Of a stretch of DNA of 33,871 bases, positions 24,639 through 33,871 are shown in pieces (the stretch's first letter is position 1; the number at the start of each line of letters is the position of its first letter). The stretch comes from SXPK01 sp041168165 (GTDB lineage: Bacteria; Planctomycetota; UBA1135; UBA2386), in contig JBEELK010000190.1 of the NCBI GenBank assembly GCA_041168165.1, forward strand, positions 1 through 33,871. Reading direction: 5' to 3'. Both the position numbers and the translations under genes were made by a program. The notes under the pieces are model-generated. The model did no database searches and was not told the origin of the DNA. It saw only the letters and a program-made list of their open reading frames with translations.

Positions 24639-26633
24639 ATGATCCGGCAAGCAAAAGACTCGGAGCTTCGAACCAAGCGCGAGGAGATGGTCCGGCGCCA
24701 GATTGCCGCTCGGGGAATCGCATCGCCGCGCGTGCTCGCGGCGATGCGCAGCGTCGATCGTTCGGGCTACGTGCCGTCGTGGCTTGGCGAGTTCGCCTAC
24801 GACGACACCGCGCTGCCGATCGAGGAAGAGCAGACGATCTCGCAGCCCTACATCGTCGCGTTCATGCTCGACGCTCTGGAGCTGGATCCGAACGACCGCG
24901 TGCTCGAAGTGGGCACTGGATCGGGTTACGCGGCTGCTGCCATTGCGGAGATCGCGGCCCGAGTCTTCACGATCGAACGCTTCGAGAAGCTCAGCAAGTT
25001 GGCGGAGGAACGGCTCGCGCGCGATGGCTACACCAATGTCCACGTTCGCTGTTCGGACGGCACGCTGGGTTGGCCGGAGGAAGCTCCGTTCGATGCGATT
25101 GTCGTCGCTGCTGGCGGTCCTGAAGTCCCCGATTCGCTGCGACGACAACTGCGCATCGGCGGCCGCCTGGTGATGCCGGTCGGCGAGCAAGTCGGGATGC
25201 AGGAGCTGGTGCGCGTGCGGCGTCTCGGCGCCGAGACGTTCCGCACCGAGCGACTTGCCGACGTGCGCTTTGTGCCGTTGGTCGGCAAAGAGGGGTTCCA
25301 AGTCGACTTGCGACGCGAGTCGGTGCGGGCTGTTGCGCCGTCGCGTTCGCTGCTAATCGGTGAGTGCGCGGAGCCGTTCTCCGACCTCGAGAGCGCCGAT
25401 CTCGATCCGTTGTGCGCTCGTCTTGCGAGCGCACGCGTCGTGCTGCTCGGCGAGGCCACGCATGGCACATCCGAGTTCTATCGAATGCGCGCGCGCATCA
25501 CGCAGCGCCTTGTCGAACGCCACGGCTTCACGATCGTCGCTTGCGAAGCGGATTGGCCCGACGCAGCGCGCATCGACCACTACGTGCGCGACCGCGACGT
25601 GCCTCGCGGCGAGTGGCAGGCGTTTGCACGATTCCCAGCTTGGATGTGGCGCAATCGTGAGACGCGAGACTTCGTCGATTGGTTGCGAGCGCGCAACATG
25701 GATCGTCCGACAAGCCAGCGCGTGCGTTTTGCGGGCCTTGACGTCTATGGGCTCTACGCGTCGATCGACGCAGCGTTGCGATTCGTCGACGTTCACATGC
25801 CAGAGGCTGCCAAGGTCGCTCGCGAACGCTACGCATGCCTAACGCCGTGGCAGTCGGATCCTGCCGCCTACGGACGTGCGGCGGCGGACGGCCAATGGCG
25901 GAGTTGCGAGGCCGACGTGGCGCTCGTGCTGCAGGACGTTCTTGCACATCGAGTCGAACGCATGAAGACCACGGATGAGGATTGGTTCGAGGCGATGCAG
26001 CACGCGCACGTCGTGCGCGATGCCGAGGCGTACTACCGTGCGATGTGGCGAGGCAGCGCGGAGTCGTGGAACCTGCGCGACGCGCACATGGCGGACAGCC
26101 TCGGTCGATTGCTCGACTTCCATGGCCCGGCTGCCAAGGCGGTGGTGTGGGCGCACAACTCCCATGTCGGCGACGCGTCCGCGACTTCGATGTCCGCGCG
26201 CGGCGAATGGAACCTCGGGGAGCTGTGCCGCGAGCGCTTTGGCGACGCGAGCGTGCGGCTCGGGTTCGGCACCGACCGCGGCGTCGTCGCAGCGGCTTCG
26301 TATTGGGGCGGTCCGATGGAGCGCAAAGCCGTGCGGCCGTCGCACGCGCACAGCTTCGAACGCATCTGCCATGATGCGGCGATCCCCGCGTTTGCGCTGT
26401 CGTTCCGCGAGCCAAAGAAGGAGGAGCTGCGCACCGAGTTCCATCGCGAGACGCTGCAACGTGCGATCGGCGTCATCTACCGGCCGGAGACCGAACTGCA
26501 AAGCCACTACCTGCACGCGGCGCTTTCGCGGCAGTTCGATGAATACGTCTGGTTCGACGTGACGACGGCGATCGATCCGCTGCAGGTCGCCGAACTGGAA
26601 GGCATGCCGGACACCTACCCGTTCGGCATCTGA
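24639..26633 (+). CDS. Protein-L-isoaspartate methyltransferase fused to erythromycin-esterase-like domain
   Basis: A 664-residue fusion. Residues ~5-225 are a PCMT: TISQPYIVAFMLDAL (66-80), SAM-binding LEVGTGSGYAA (89-99), and GGRLVMPVG (174-182). It should methylate isoaspartyl residues in aged proteins, starting their repair. Residues ~238-660 are an Ere-like domain: GEATHGTSEFYRMR (271-284) with Glu272 and His275, EADWPDA, RDAHMA (481-486) and WAHNSHVGDA (505-514). This domain has an active-site pattern of hydrolases, but in such fusions its substrate is unknown, and antibiotic resistance should not be assumed. GAGGG box before ATG 24639. Last gene of the row starting at the third CBS gene, 8 bp after the nucleotidyltransferase. 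Confidence 0.92.
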   Translation: MIRQAKDSELRTKREEMVRRQIAARGIASPRVLAAMRSVDRSGYVPSWLGEFAYDDTALPIEEEQTISQPYIVAFMLDALELDPNDRVLEVGTGSGYAAAAIAEIAARVFTIERFEKLSKLAEERLARDGYTNVHVRCSDGTLGWPEEAPFDAIVVAAGGPEVPDSLRRQLRIGGRLVMPVGEQVGMQELVRVRRLGAETFRTERLADVRFVPLVGKEGFQVDLRRESVRAVAPSRSLLIGECAEPFSDLESADLDPLCARLASARVVLLGEATHGTSEFYRMRARITQRLVERHGFTIVACEADWPDAARIDHYVRDRDVPRGEWQAFARFPAWMWRNRETRDFVDWLRARNMDRPTSQRVRFAGLDVYGLYASIDAALRFVDVHMPEAAKVARERYACLTPWQSDPAAYGRAAADGQWRSCEADVALVLQDVLAHRVERMKTTDEDWFEAMQHAHVVRDAEAYYRAMWRGSAESWNLRDAHMADSLGRLLDFHGPAAKAVVWAHNSHVGDASATSMSARGEWNLGELCRERFGDASVRLGFGTDRGVVAAASYWGGPMERKAVRPSHAHSFERICHDAAIPAFALSFREPKKEELRTEFHRETLQRAIGVIYRPETELQSHYLHAALSRQFDEYVWFDVTTAIDPLQVAELEGMPDTYPFGI

Positions 26634-26642
26634 GCCAGCCCT

Positions 26643-26659
26643 GCCGCGCTGGTGCGCGG

Positions 26660-26660
<1 letters not shown>
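26643..26660. terminator. Hairpin between convergent genes, possible bidirectional terminator
   Basis: CCGCGC (26644-26649) and GCGCGG (26654-26659) pair around a TGGT loop, extended by a G-T pair, exactly in the 26-bp gap between the PCMT-Ere stop and the ppdK stop. No T-run on either side. Confidence 0.4.
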
Positions 26661-29470
<2,810 letters not shown>

Positions 29471-29581
29471 GGTTCGGTTGTGGGTGGCGATTTGTTGCTA
29501 GTCCGTGCGCAAGCAGGCGCGTGTGCCTTCGAACAGCAGCCTTGAAACGTCGAGGCCAGTGCGTTCGTTTCGTCTGCTCAG
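29471..29581. promoter_or_regulatory. Divergent gap between ppdK and the small histidine kinase
   Basis: A 111-bp gap between divergent starts must drive both genes. It contains a TTCGAA palindrome (29527-29532) and a TTGAAA hexamer a little further right that could be a -35 box for the kinase, without a convincing -10. No other structure seen. Confidence 0.3.
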
Positions 29582-30274
29582 ATGGAACCAGAGGACTTCG
29601 CACTGCAGCGCATGCGCGCCTGTTCGGACTTCGCGCACCGCGCGCGCCACGAGCTGATGACTCCGGTCAGTGGCCTCACGATGCTGATGTCGGTGATGCG
29701 TCGCGACGACGCGCAGATGGCGGCGATGCTCGATGAAGCGTCTTCTGGTCTGCAGCGCATGACGCGGATCGCCCGAGCCTGCGTCGAGTACGTCGATGCG
29801 GACTTGCCGCTGCCCTCACTGTCTGCCGTGGATTGCAACGCGGTCTTCGCGGAGGCCGAAGCTATGGTGCGTAGGAGCGGCGAGGCGAAGTTCGAGCGAG
29901 CGGACATCGAAGTGCGCGGTTCGCTGCCTGCGGTGAAGGGCCATGTCCCAGCCCTACGGCGCGTGTTTGCGGCGCTGCTCGACAACGCGATCCGCTACAC
30001 GACAGAGATGCCGGCGCACGTCGCCGTGTCGGCGGTTGCAGACGGCGACGCGTGGCGCTTTGAGTTCGCCGACCGCGGCTGTGGCATCGAGACCGCCAAC
30101 TTGGAGTCGGTGTTCACTCCGTTCGAACGGCTGCATGCGTGGGACGCGATCCAAGGCGTGGGCCTGTCGCTCGCCACGGCGCGCCGAATCGTCGGGCGCC
30201 ATGGCGGCCGCATGGGTCTGCGCGCGCGAGCTGGCGGCGGAACGATCGCGTGGCTGACGTTGCTGCGCGTCTGA
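29582..30274 (+). CDS. Minimal soluble histidine kinase
   Basis: A 230-residue protein made of a HisKA-like dimerisation helix pair and an HATPase domain only. The H-box is ARHELMTPVSGL with His23; the N-box is LLDNAIRYT; the G1 box DRGCGI; the F-box FTPFERLH; the G2 box GVGLSLATARRI; then HGGRMGLRARAGGG. There is no sensor domain, membrane segment or receiver, so input must come from a partner or from the cytoplasm. ATG 29582 has no clear ribosome-binding site. It is divergent from ppdK and 89 bp before the universal stress protein gene. Its likely target is the NarL-type regulator 3 kb to the right, by proximity only. Confidence 0.85.
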   Translation: MEPEDFALQRMRACSDFAHRARHELMTPVSGLTMLMSVMRRDDAQMAAMLDEASSGLQRMTRIARACVEYVDADLPLPSLSAVDCNAVFAEAEAMVRRSGEAKFERADIEVRGSLPAVKGHVPALRRVFAALLDNAIRYTTEMPAHVAVSAVADGDAWRFEFADRGCGIETANLESVFTPFERLHAWDAIQGVGLSLATARRIVGRHGGRMGLRARAGGGTIAWLTLLRV

Positions 30275-30325
30275 GCGGACAGAGCAGCACTGCGGACTGC
30301 TCGCGGATTGTGCCAGCACATGAGC

Positions 30326-30345
30326 CGATGCCGTATCGGGCATCG
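30326..30345. promoter_or_regulatory. Inverted repeat just upstream of the universal stress protein gene
   Basis: CGATGCC (30326-30332) and GGCATCG (30339-30345) are perfect 7-bp arms with a 6-nt spacer, 18 bp before the ATG at 30364. It may be an operator or a hairpin ending kinase transcription; no T-run follows. Confidence 0.3.
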
Positions 30346-30363
30346 CTGTCACACGATGTGCCC

Positions 30364-30837
30364 ATGAGCCGTCACATCCTGCTACTCACCGACTTCTCGG
30401 CGGACTCCGAACGCGCGTTTGCGCCGGTTGTCGAACTTGCGGACCTTCTCGGTGCGCGCGTCACCTTGCTGCACGTGGTGGAGACCGCTGCGGTGAGACC
30501 GGTCGGTGCTGCGGTGGCGACCGCGATGCCCGTCGCAGTGCAATACGAGCGTGACGAGGATGCGAAGCGGCGGCTCGATGACCTGGCGAGCCGATTCCCG
30601 CGCAATTGCGAAGTGGCGACGGCTCTGCTGCGCGGACCGGATACTGCATCCGAAGCCGTGGCATGGGCCGGCGAGCACGGAGTCGACATGATCGCCATGG
30701 CGAGCCATGGCAGGTCGGGCCTGCGAAGGTTTGTGATGGGAAGCGTCGCCGAGTCCGTGCTGCGCCGCGCCAGGTTGCCGGTGCTGGTGTTTCCGCAACC
30801 GCGCGCGGTCGAACTTGCGGCGCACCAAGGCTCTTGA
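30364..30837 (+). CDS. Universal stress protein (UspA family)
   Basis: A 157-residue single-domain USP. ATG 30364 starts the canonical first strand MSRHILLLTDFSADSERAF with Asp10. The ATP-binding loop near the C-terminus reads ASHGRSGLRRFVMGSVAESV: the G-x9-G-S part is intact while the first Gly of the consensus is Ala, so nucleotide binding is likely. An Ala/Thr/Val-rich insert at ~46-60 is variable in the family. USPs help survival in growth arrest, anoxia or starvation. The gene faces the hybrid kinase gene, separated by a strong two-way hairpin. A tail PRAVELAAHQGS ends the protein. Confidence 0.92.
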   Translation: MSRHILLLTDFSADSERAFAPVVELADLLGARVTLLHVVETAAVRPVGAAVATAMPVAVQYERDEDAKRRLDDLASRFPRNCEVATALLRGPDTASEAVAWAGEHGVDMIAMASHGRSGLRRFVMGSVAESVLRRARLPVLVFPQPRAVELAAHQGS

Positions 30838-30853
30838 TCGCAGCCGGCTAACT

Positions 30854-30884
30854 GCCTGTGGAGCGACGGCTCCTATCCACAGGC
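30854..30884. terminator. Bidirectional terminator between convergent USP and hybrid kinase genes
   Basis: GCCTGTGGA (30854-30862) and TCCACAGGC (30876-30884) form a perfect 9-bp stem with a 13-nt loop in the 55-bp gap between the two stop codons. A second, shorter pairing GGAGC/GCTCC lies inside and is exclusive with part of the stem. T-runs are weak on both sides. Confidence 0.6.
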
Positions 30885-30892
30885 TGCTTGCC

Positions 30893-32866
30893 TCACGATC
30901 CCTGGGCGCGTCTGGAGTCGAACGCTTCGCGGAGCTTTGTGGCGAGCACGTCGAGTGAGAACGGCTTCTCGAGCGAAATGTCGTCTGGCCTTAGTTTCGC
31001 GCTGCGAACGAGGTGCTCATGGTCGTGCGCCGACATGAACACGATCCGCGCCGATGGCTTCGCCGTGCGAATCTGCTGGACCAACTCCGGCCCGCTCATC
31101 CCCGGTAGCACCACGTCGGTCAGTACCAGGTCGAAGCGAGTTCCGGACTGCATCAGGGCAAGGGCTTCCTTGGCGTCGGCCGCGACGTGGACCTGGTAGC
31201 CGAGCATTCGAAGGGAGTCCTGTAGCGTGAGGCGCACGATCGCCTCGTCTTCGACGAGCAGCACGGTTTCGCCGCGCGCTTGCGGCGGACTCGAACGCTG
31301 ATCGCCCGCTGCTTCCAAGGGCATGGACTTTGGATGTTTGGATCGCGGCAGCGTGATGCGGAACTTCGTCCCCAACCCTGGAGCGGACTGCACATCAATC
31401 TGGCCGTGCATGCGCGAAACGATGCCGAACACCGTGGGGAGACCGAGTCCCGTGCCTTGGCCCGGCGGCTTGGTCGTGAAGAAGGGCTCGAACAGCCGCT
31501 GCTGCACTTCGGGGGTCATGCCGCATCCGGTGTCTTCGACCTCGAGCGTGATGTGTCCGGCGTCGGCGAGTGGAGCAGGCGCGTTGTCCTCGCGCACCCG
31601 GATCATCACGTCGCCGCCATCAGGCATTGCGTCACGCGCATTGATGACGAGGTTCATGAGCGCTTGCTCGAGTTGCGTTGGGTCGCCATCGACGAGCGCT
31701 TGAGCGCAGGAGAACCGGGTCGAGAGCGAGATGTCCTCGCCGATCAACTGTCGCGCGATCCCACAGACGGCCCGCGCGATATCCAGCACGTCGACCACGC
31801 AGCGGGAAGCGGGCTCACGCCGGCTGAAGATCAGCAAGCGCCGGGTCAGCTGAACGCTTCGCTCCGCGGAGCGCGCAATTTCCTCGATCATGGGCCGTGC
31901 CGAGTGCTGCTCGTCCATTCGTTCCAAGGCCATGCGGCAGCAGCCGAGCACGCCCATGAGCAGGTTGTTGAAGTCATGGGCGATGCCGCCGGTGAGTCGC
32001 CCGACCGCTTCCATCTTCTGCGATCGGACGAGCATCTCCTCCGTGCGTTGCGCATCGGTGACGTCGAGTCCGATGGACAGCACGCCGATGGTCTCGCCGC
32101 GGTCGCGCAGCAGCGTGCTATGCCACTGGATGCGCCGTCGCCTTCCGTCGAACGTCACGAGCGTCGCGATGCGAGGCGCCGCGGGCTGCTGTCCGGCTAG
32201 TAGCGCGAGGAAGTGCGCGCGGCATTCGTCTCGATCCTCGGGCGTGCAGAAGTGATCGATCCAGGCTTTGCCTTCGTAGTCGACTGGGCTCAGCCCGGTC
32301 ATTTGCGCGAACATTTGGTTGGCGCGCATGAGCCTGCCTTCGAGGTCGAGCACGCGCACCAGAGTGGGCGCCGTGTCTACCACTCGCTCCGCGAGGTCGC
32401 GTTCGCGGCGCAAGTGCTCCTGCATGTTTTTGCGCTCGCTCGCATCGCGCAGGATGGTGAGAAACTTCCGGCGGCCTTCATCCATCAACTCGATCACCGT
32501 CAGATCGAGGGGGATGCGGGCACCCGTCGAAGTCCATCCTTCGATCTCCAGCACTTGCTGCGATCGCGGCTGCTGCTGCGTGCGTGTGAAGTTCTCGATC
32601 CAACCCGGGAAGCTATCTCTGTGCTCCGGCGGTATCAGGGCGCGCGTGTCGAGTCCGACAAGATGTGCCTTTTGGTAGCCAAGCAAGCGCTGCGCTGCCG
32701 GGCTGCAGGCTTCGATGCGACCACTCGTGTCGATCAGCAAGACGGGCTCTACGGTGTTGTTGAGAAGGCACTTGCCAATCTCTCGCCACGGCGCAGGTGG
32801 CGCATTCGGCAGGGTCTTGGGGATCGTCTCCCGGTCGGAAGGGCGGTCGTTTGCTGGCAGAGGCAT
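30893..32866 (-). CDS. PAS-PAS hybrid sensor histidine kinase with C-terminal receiver
   Basis: A 657-residue cytoplasmic sensor. ATG 32866 is chosen because an AAGGA box lies ~10 bp upstream; an in-frame start at 32971 would add a basic, unlikely segment. Order: PAS (~32-145; NNTVEPVLLIDTSGRIEACS, ILRDASERK), PAS (~158-275; RVLDLEGRLMRANQMFAQMT, GLDVTDAQR), HisKA with His297 (GGIAHDFNNLLMGV), HATPase (NLVINARDAM, DTGCGM, FEPFFTTK, GTGLGLPTV), receiver (~533-650; LVEDE, Asp584 in LTDVVLPGMSG, Lys634). There are no membrane segments. The PAS domains lack an obvious haem or flavin motif I could name. It is divergent from the NarL-type response regulator, its probable partner; no HPt protein is seen. 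Confidence 0.93.
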   Translation of the reverse strand: MPLPANDRPSDRETIPKTLPNAPPAPWREIGKCLLNNTVEPVLLIDTSGRIEACSPAAQRLLGYQKAHLVGLDTRALIPPEHRDSFPGWIENFTRTQQQPRSQQVLEIEGWTSTGARIPLDLTVIELMDEGRRKFLTILRDASERKNMQEHLRRERDLAERVVDTAPTLVRVLDLEGRLMRANQMFAQMTGLSPVDYEGKAWIDHFCTPEDRDECRAHFLALLAGQQPAAPRIATLVTFDGRRRRIQWHSTLLRDRGETIGVLSIGLDVTDAQRTEEMLVRSQKMEAVGRLTGGIAHDFNNLLMGVLGCCRMALERMDEQHSARPMIEEIARSAERSVQLTRRLLIFSRREPASRCVVDVLDIARAVCGIARQLIGEDISLSTRFSCAQALVDGDPTQLEQALMNLVINARDAMPDGGDVMIRVREDNAPAPLADAGHITLEVEDTGCGMTPEVQQRLFEPFFTTKPPGQGTGLGLPTVFGIVSRMHGQIDVQSAPGLGTKFRITLPRSKHPKSMPLEAAGDQRSSPPQARGETVLLVEDEAIVRLTLQDSLRMLGYQVHVAADAKEALALMQSGTRFDLVLTDVVLPGMSGPELVQQIRTAKPSARIVFMSAHDHEHLVRSAKLRPDDISLEKPFSLDVLATKLREAFDSRRAQGS

Positions 32867-32906
32867 GGTGTCCGGTTCCTTCGGGTGGCCGCGTCTAGGC
32901 AGGCGT

Positions 32907-32940
32907 GACCTGCGGCTAGGCGCACGACGGTATGCAGGTC
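32907..32940. promoter_or_regulatory. Inverted repeat in the divergent hybrid-kinase/regulator promoter region
   Basis: GACCTGC (32907-32913) and GCAGGTC (32934-32940) are perfect 7-bp arms 20 nt apart, 41 bp from the kinase start. The 241-bp gap (32867-33107) has no gene; it also carries CTAGGC twice close together and the TTCTACGAAG element at 33027. A binding site for the regulator itself is a fair guess. Confidence 0.35.
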
Positions 32941-33026
32941 GCCGTATTGGTCCATGCCTACAAGGGAGCACTAAGTGGTAACGTCAGCGATCTGTCCCGA
33001 TGCGTGGCATCCGTTGTTCATGCGGA

Positions 33027-33036
33027 TTCTACGAAG
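33027..33036 (+). promoter_or_regulatory. Candidate shared upstream element, copy 2
   Basis: TTCTACGAAG lies 81 bp before the response regulator start, followed by NNCAG and, four bases on, TGG, the same arrangement as the copy at 20008. See that entry. May be chance. Confidence 0.25.
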
Positions 33037-33107
33037 ATCAGCTAGTGGTCCTGTCCGTTGCGTGCCGCATGCTGCGAGCTCAACGAACAGAAAAGGGGCA
33101 AGACACA

Positions 33108-33797
33108 ATGCGAACCGGAGCCGTGATGAGTGACATACAGACCAAGATCTCGATCTTCCTAGTCGACGACGAGTCGCTCGTGCGCGCAGGACTTCGCGCG
33201 CTGCTGGAGAAGGCCGGGTCGTTCGAGGTCGTGGGCGAGAGCGGCGATGCCCGCGATGCGATCGAGCGCATCACCAAGATCAAGCCCGAGCTCGTGATCC
33301 TCGACATCCGCATGCCGGGCCTGTCGGGCCTCGATGCGGTCGCTCCGATCAAGAAGGCATCTCCGGGCACCAAGGTTCTGATCGCTTCGCAACACGAGAG
33401 CCGTGACTTCGTGTTCCAGGCGCTGCGCGCTGGCGCCGATGGCTACATCACCAAGTCGTCCGATCCACGCGAACTCGCGCCGGCGATCGAGTCGATCCAT
33501 CGCGGTGAGTCGTTCGTGACGCCGCGCGTCGCCGCGTCGTTCCTCGGCGCGGTGCGCAGCGAGCACGAAGGCGACCCTGAGCCGCTCGCGCGCAACCTTC
33601 CCGGGCTCACTGCGCGCGAACGCGAAGTGTTCCAACTCATCGCGGTGGGCAAGGCCAACAAGGAAGTGGCGCGCATCCTCGAGATCTCGCTCGGCACGGT
33701 GAAGAAGCACCGCGAGAACTTGCAGCGCAAGCTCGACATCCACTCGGCGGCCGAGATCGCGCGCGTCGCGATCCGTGAAGGCTTGCTGACGCCGTGA
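33108..33797 (+). CDS. NarL/FixJ-type response regulator
   Basis: A 229-residue transcription factor. ATG 33108 is preceded by AAAAGGGG at ~9 bp; ATG 33126 (GGAG at 5 bp) is an alternative that loses six residues. Receiver domain (~14-130): IFLVDDESL with the acidic pair, phospho-acceptor Asp66 in VILDIRMPGLSG, then VLIASQ and Lys116 (ITKSSDP). LuxR-type helix-turn-helix (~163-225): LTAREREVFQLIAVGKANKE, ILEISLGTVKKHRENLQRKL. It is divergent from the hybrid kinase and ends the window. Likely phosphorylated by it or by the small kinase at 29582, and a good candidate to control the stress island, as FixJ/DosR-like proteins do elsewhere; this control is inferred. Confidence 0.94.
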   Translation: MRTGAVMSDIQTKISIFLVDDESLVRAGLRALLEKAGSFEVVGESGDARDAIERITKIKPELVILDIRMPGLSGLDAVAPIKKASPGTKVLIASQHESRDFVFQALRAGADGYITKSSDPRELAPAIESIHRGESFVTPRVAASFLGAVRSEHEGDPEPLARNLPGLTAREREVFQLIAVGKANKEVARILEISLGTVKKHRENLQRKLDIHSAAEIARVAIREGLLTP

Positions 33798-33871
33798 GGC
33801 ACGTGGCCTGTGCGGCGCCGCGCCGCGCACGCTGAGGATCGACCGCGGGCCGCGCCGACGTGATGAACGTC

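Noticed and set aside
25350..26633. Macrolide resistance gene
   Set aside because: The Ere-like domain is fused to PCMT in a stress-type neighbourhood without transfer genes; this fusion is widespread in environmental bacteria and no resistance role is supported.

Overview
The window is high-GC bacterial DNA from a diderm (outer-membrane) organism: it carries a TonB-dependent receptor, a TonB/ExbB/ExbD energy module, a lipoprotein and several Sec-type signal peptides. The style of the secreted proteins (a right-handed beta-helix protein with a Gly/Pro-rich C-terminal module, and a large-protein C-terminus at the left edge) reminds me of Planctomycetota such as the Saltatorellus/Poly30 type. 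I could not run a search, so this placement is tentative. No rRNA, tRNA, CRISPR array, insertion sequence or phage gene was seen. Coding density is very high and no gene-free stretch exceeds 300 bases.

Left half (1-13947, all + strand), envelope and TonB transport. It starts with the C-terminus of a large protein cut by the window edge. Next come a ZU5-like lipoprotein (585-1700), a secreted beta-helix protein (1849-3765) and a secreted alpha-helical repeat protein (3907-5124). A tightly spaced gene row follows: TonB-dependent receptor, DUF3450 periplasmic coiled-coil protein, a long TtpC-like MotA/TolQ/ExbB protein, a short ExbB, ExbD, TonB and a TPR protein (5242-13947). This order is that of a TonB2/TtpC-type energy-transducing system, with its receptor built into the same row. 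Strong hairpins after the three genes at the left end mark separate transcription units.

Right half (13954-33797), a stress, maintenance and signalling island. On the minus strand a two-CBS-domain protein is translationally coupled to a divergent GroEL, followed by a membrane-anchored TPR protein. Divergently, a PAC2-family protein lies 9 bp before a fusion of a Cof-type HAD phosphatase and a HerA/FtsK-like ATPase. A row then carries a second CBS protein, a DUF6781-like helical protein, a UbiB/ABC1 kinase, a third CBS protein, a sugar-1-phosphate nucleotidyltransferase and a fusion of protein-isoaspartate methyltransferase with an erythromycin-esterase-like domain. Pyruvate phosphate dikinase (minus strand) faces it. 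The right end holds a minimal soluble histidine kinase, a universal stress protein, a PAS-PAS hybrid histidine kinase and, divergent from it, a NarL/FixJ-type response regulator.

Read together, the right half looks like an island for surviving energy limitation or dormancy. It has adenylate sensors (CBS, USP), protein maintenance (GroEL, PCMT, perhaps PAC2), reversible PEP/pyruvate metabolism (PPDK) and a two-component switch. The least understood pieces are the PAC2 + HAD-HerA pair and the CBS-GroEL coupling. A 10-bp element shared at nearly the same distance upstream of a CBS gene and the response regulator may be a common regulatory site, but chance is not excluded.
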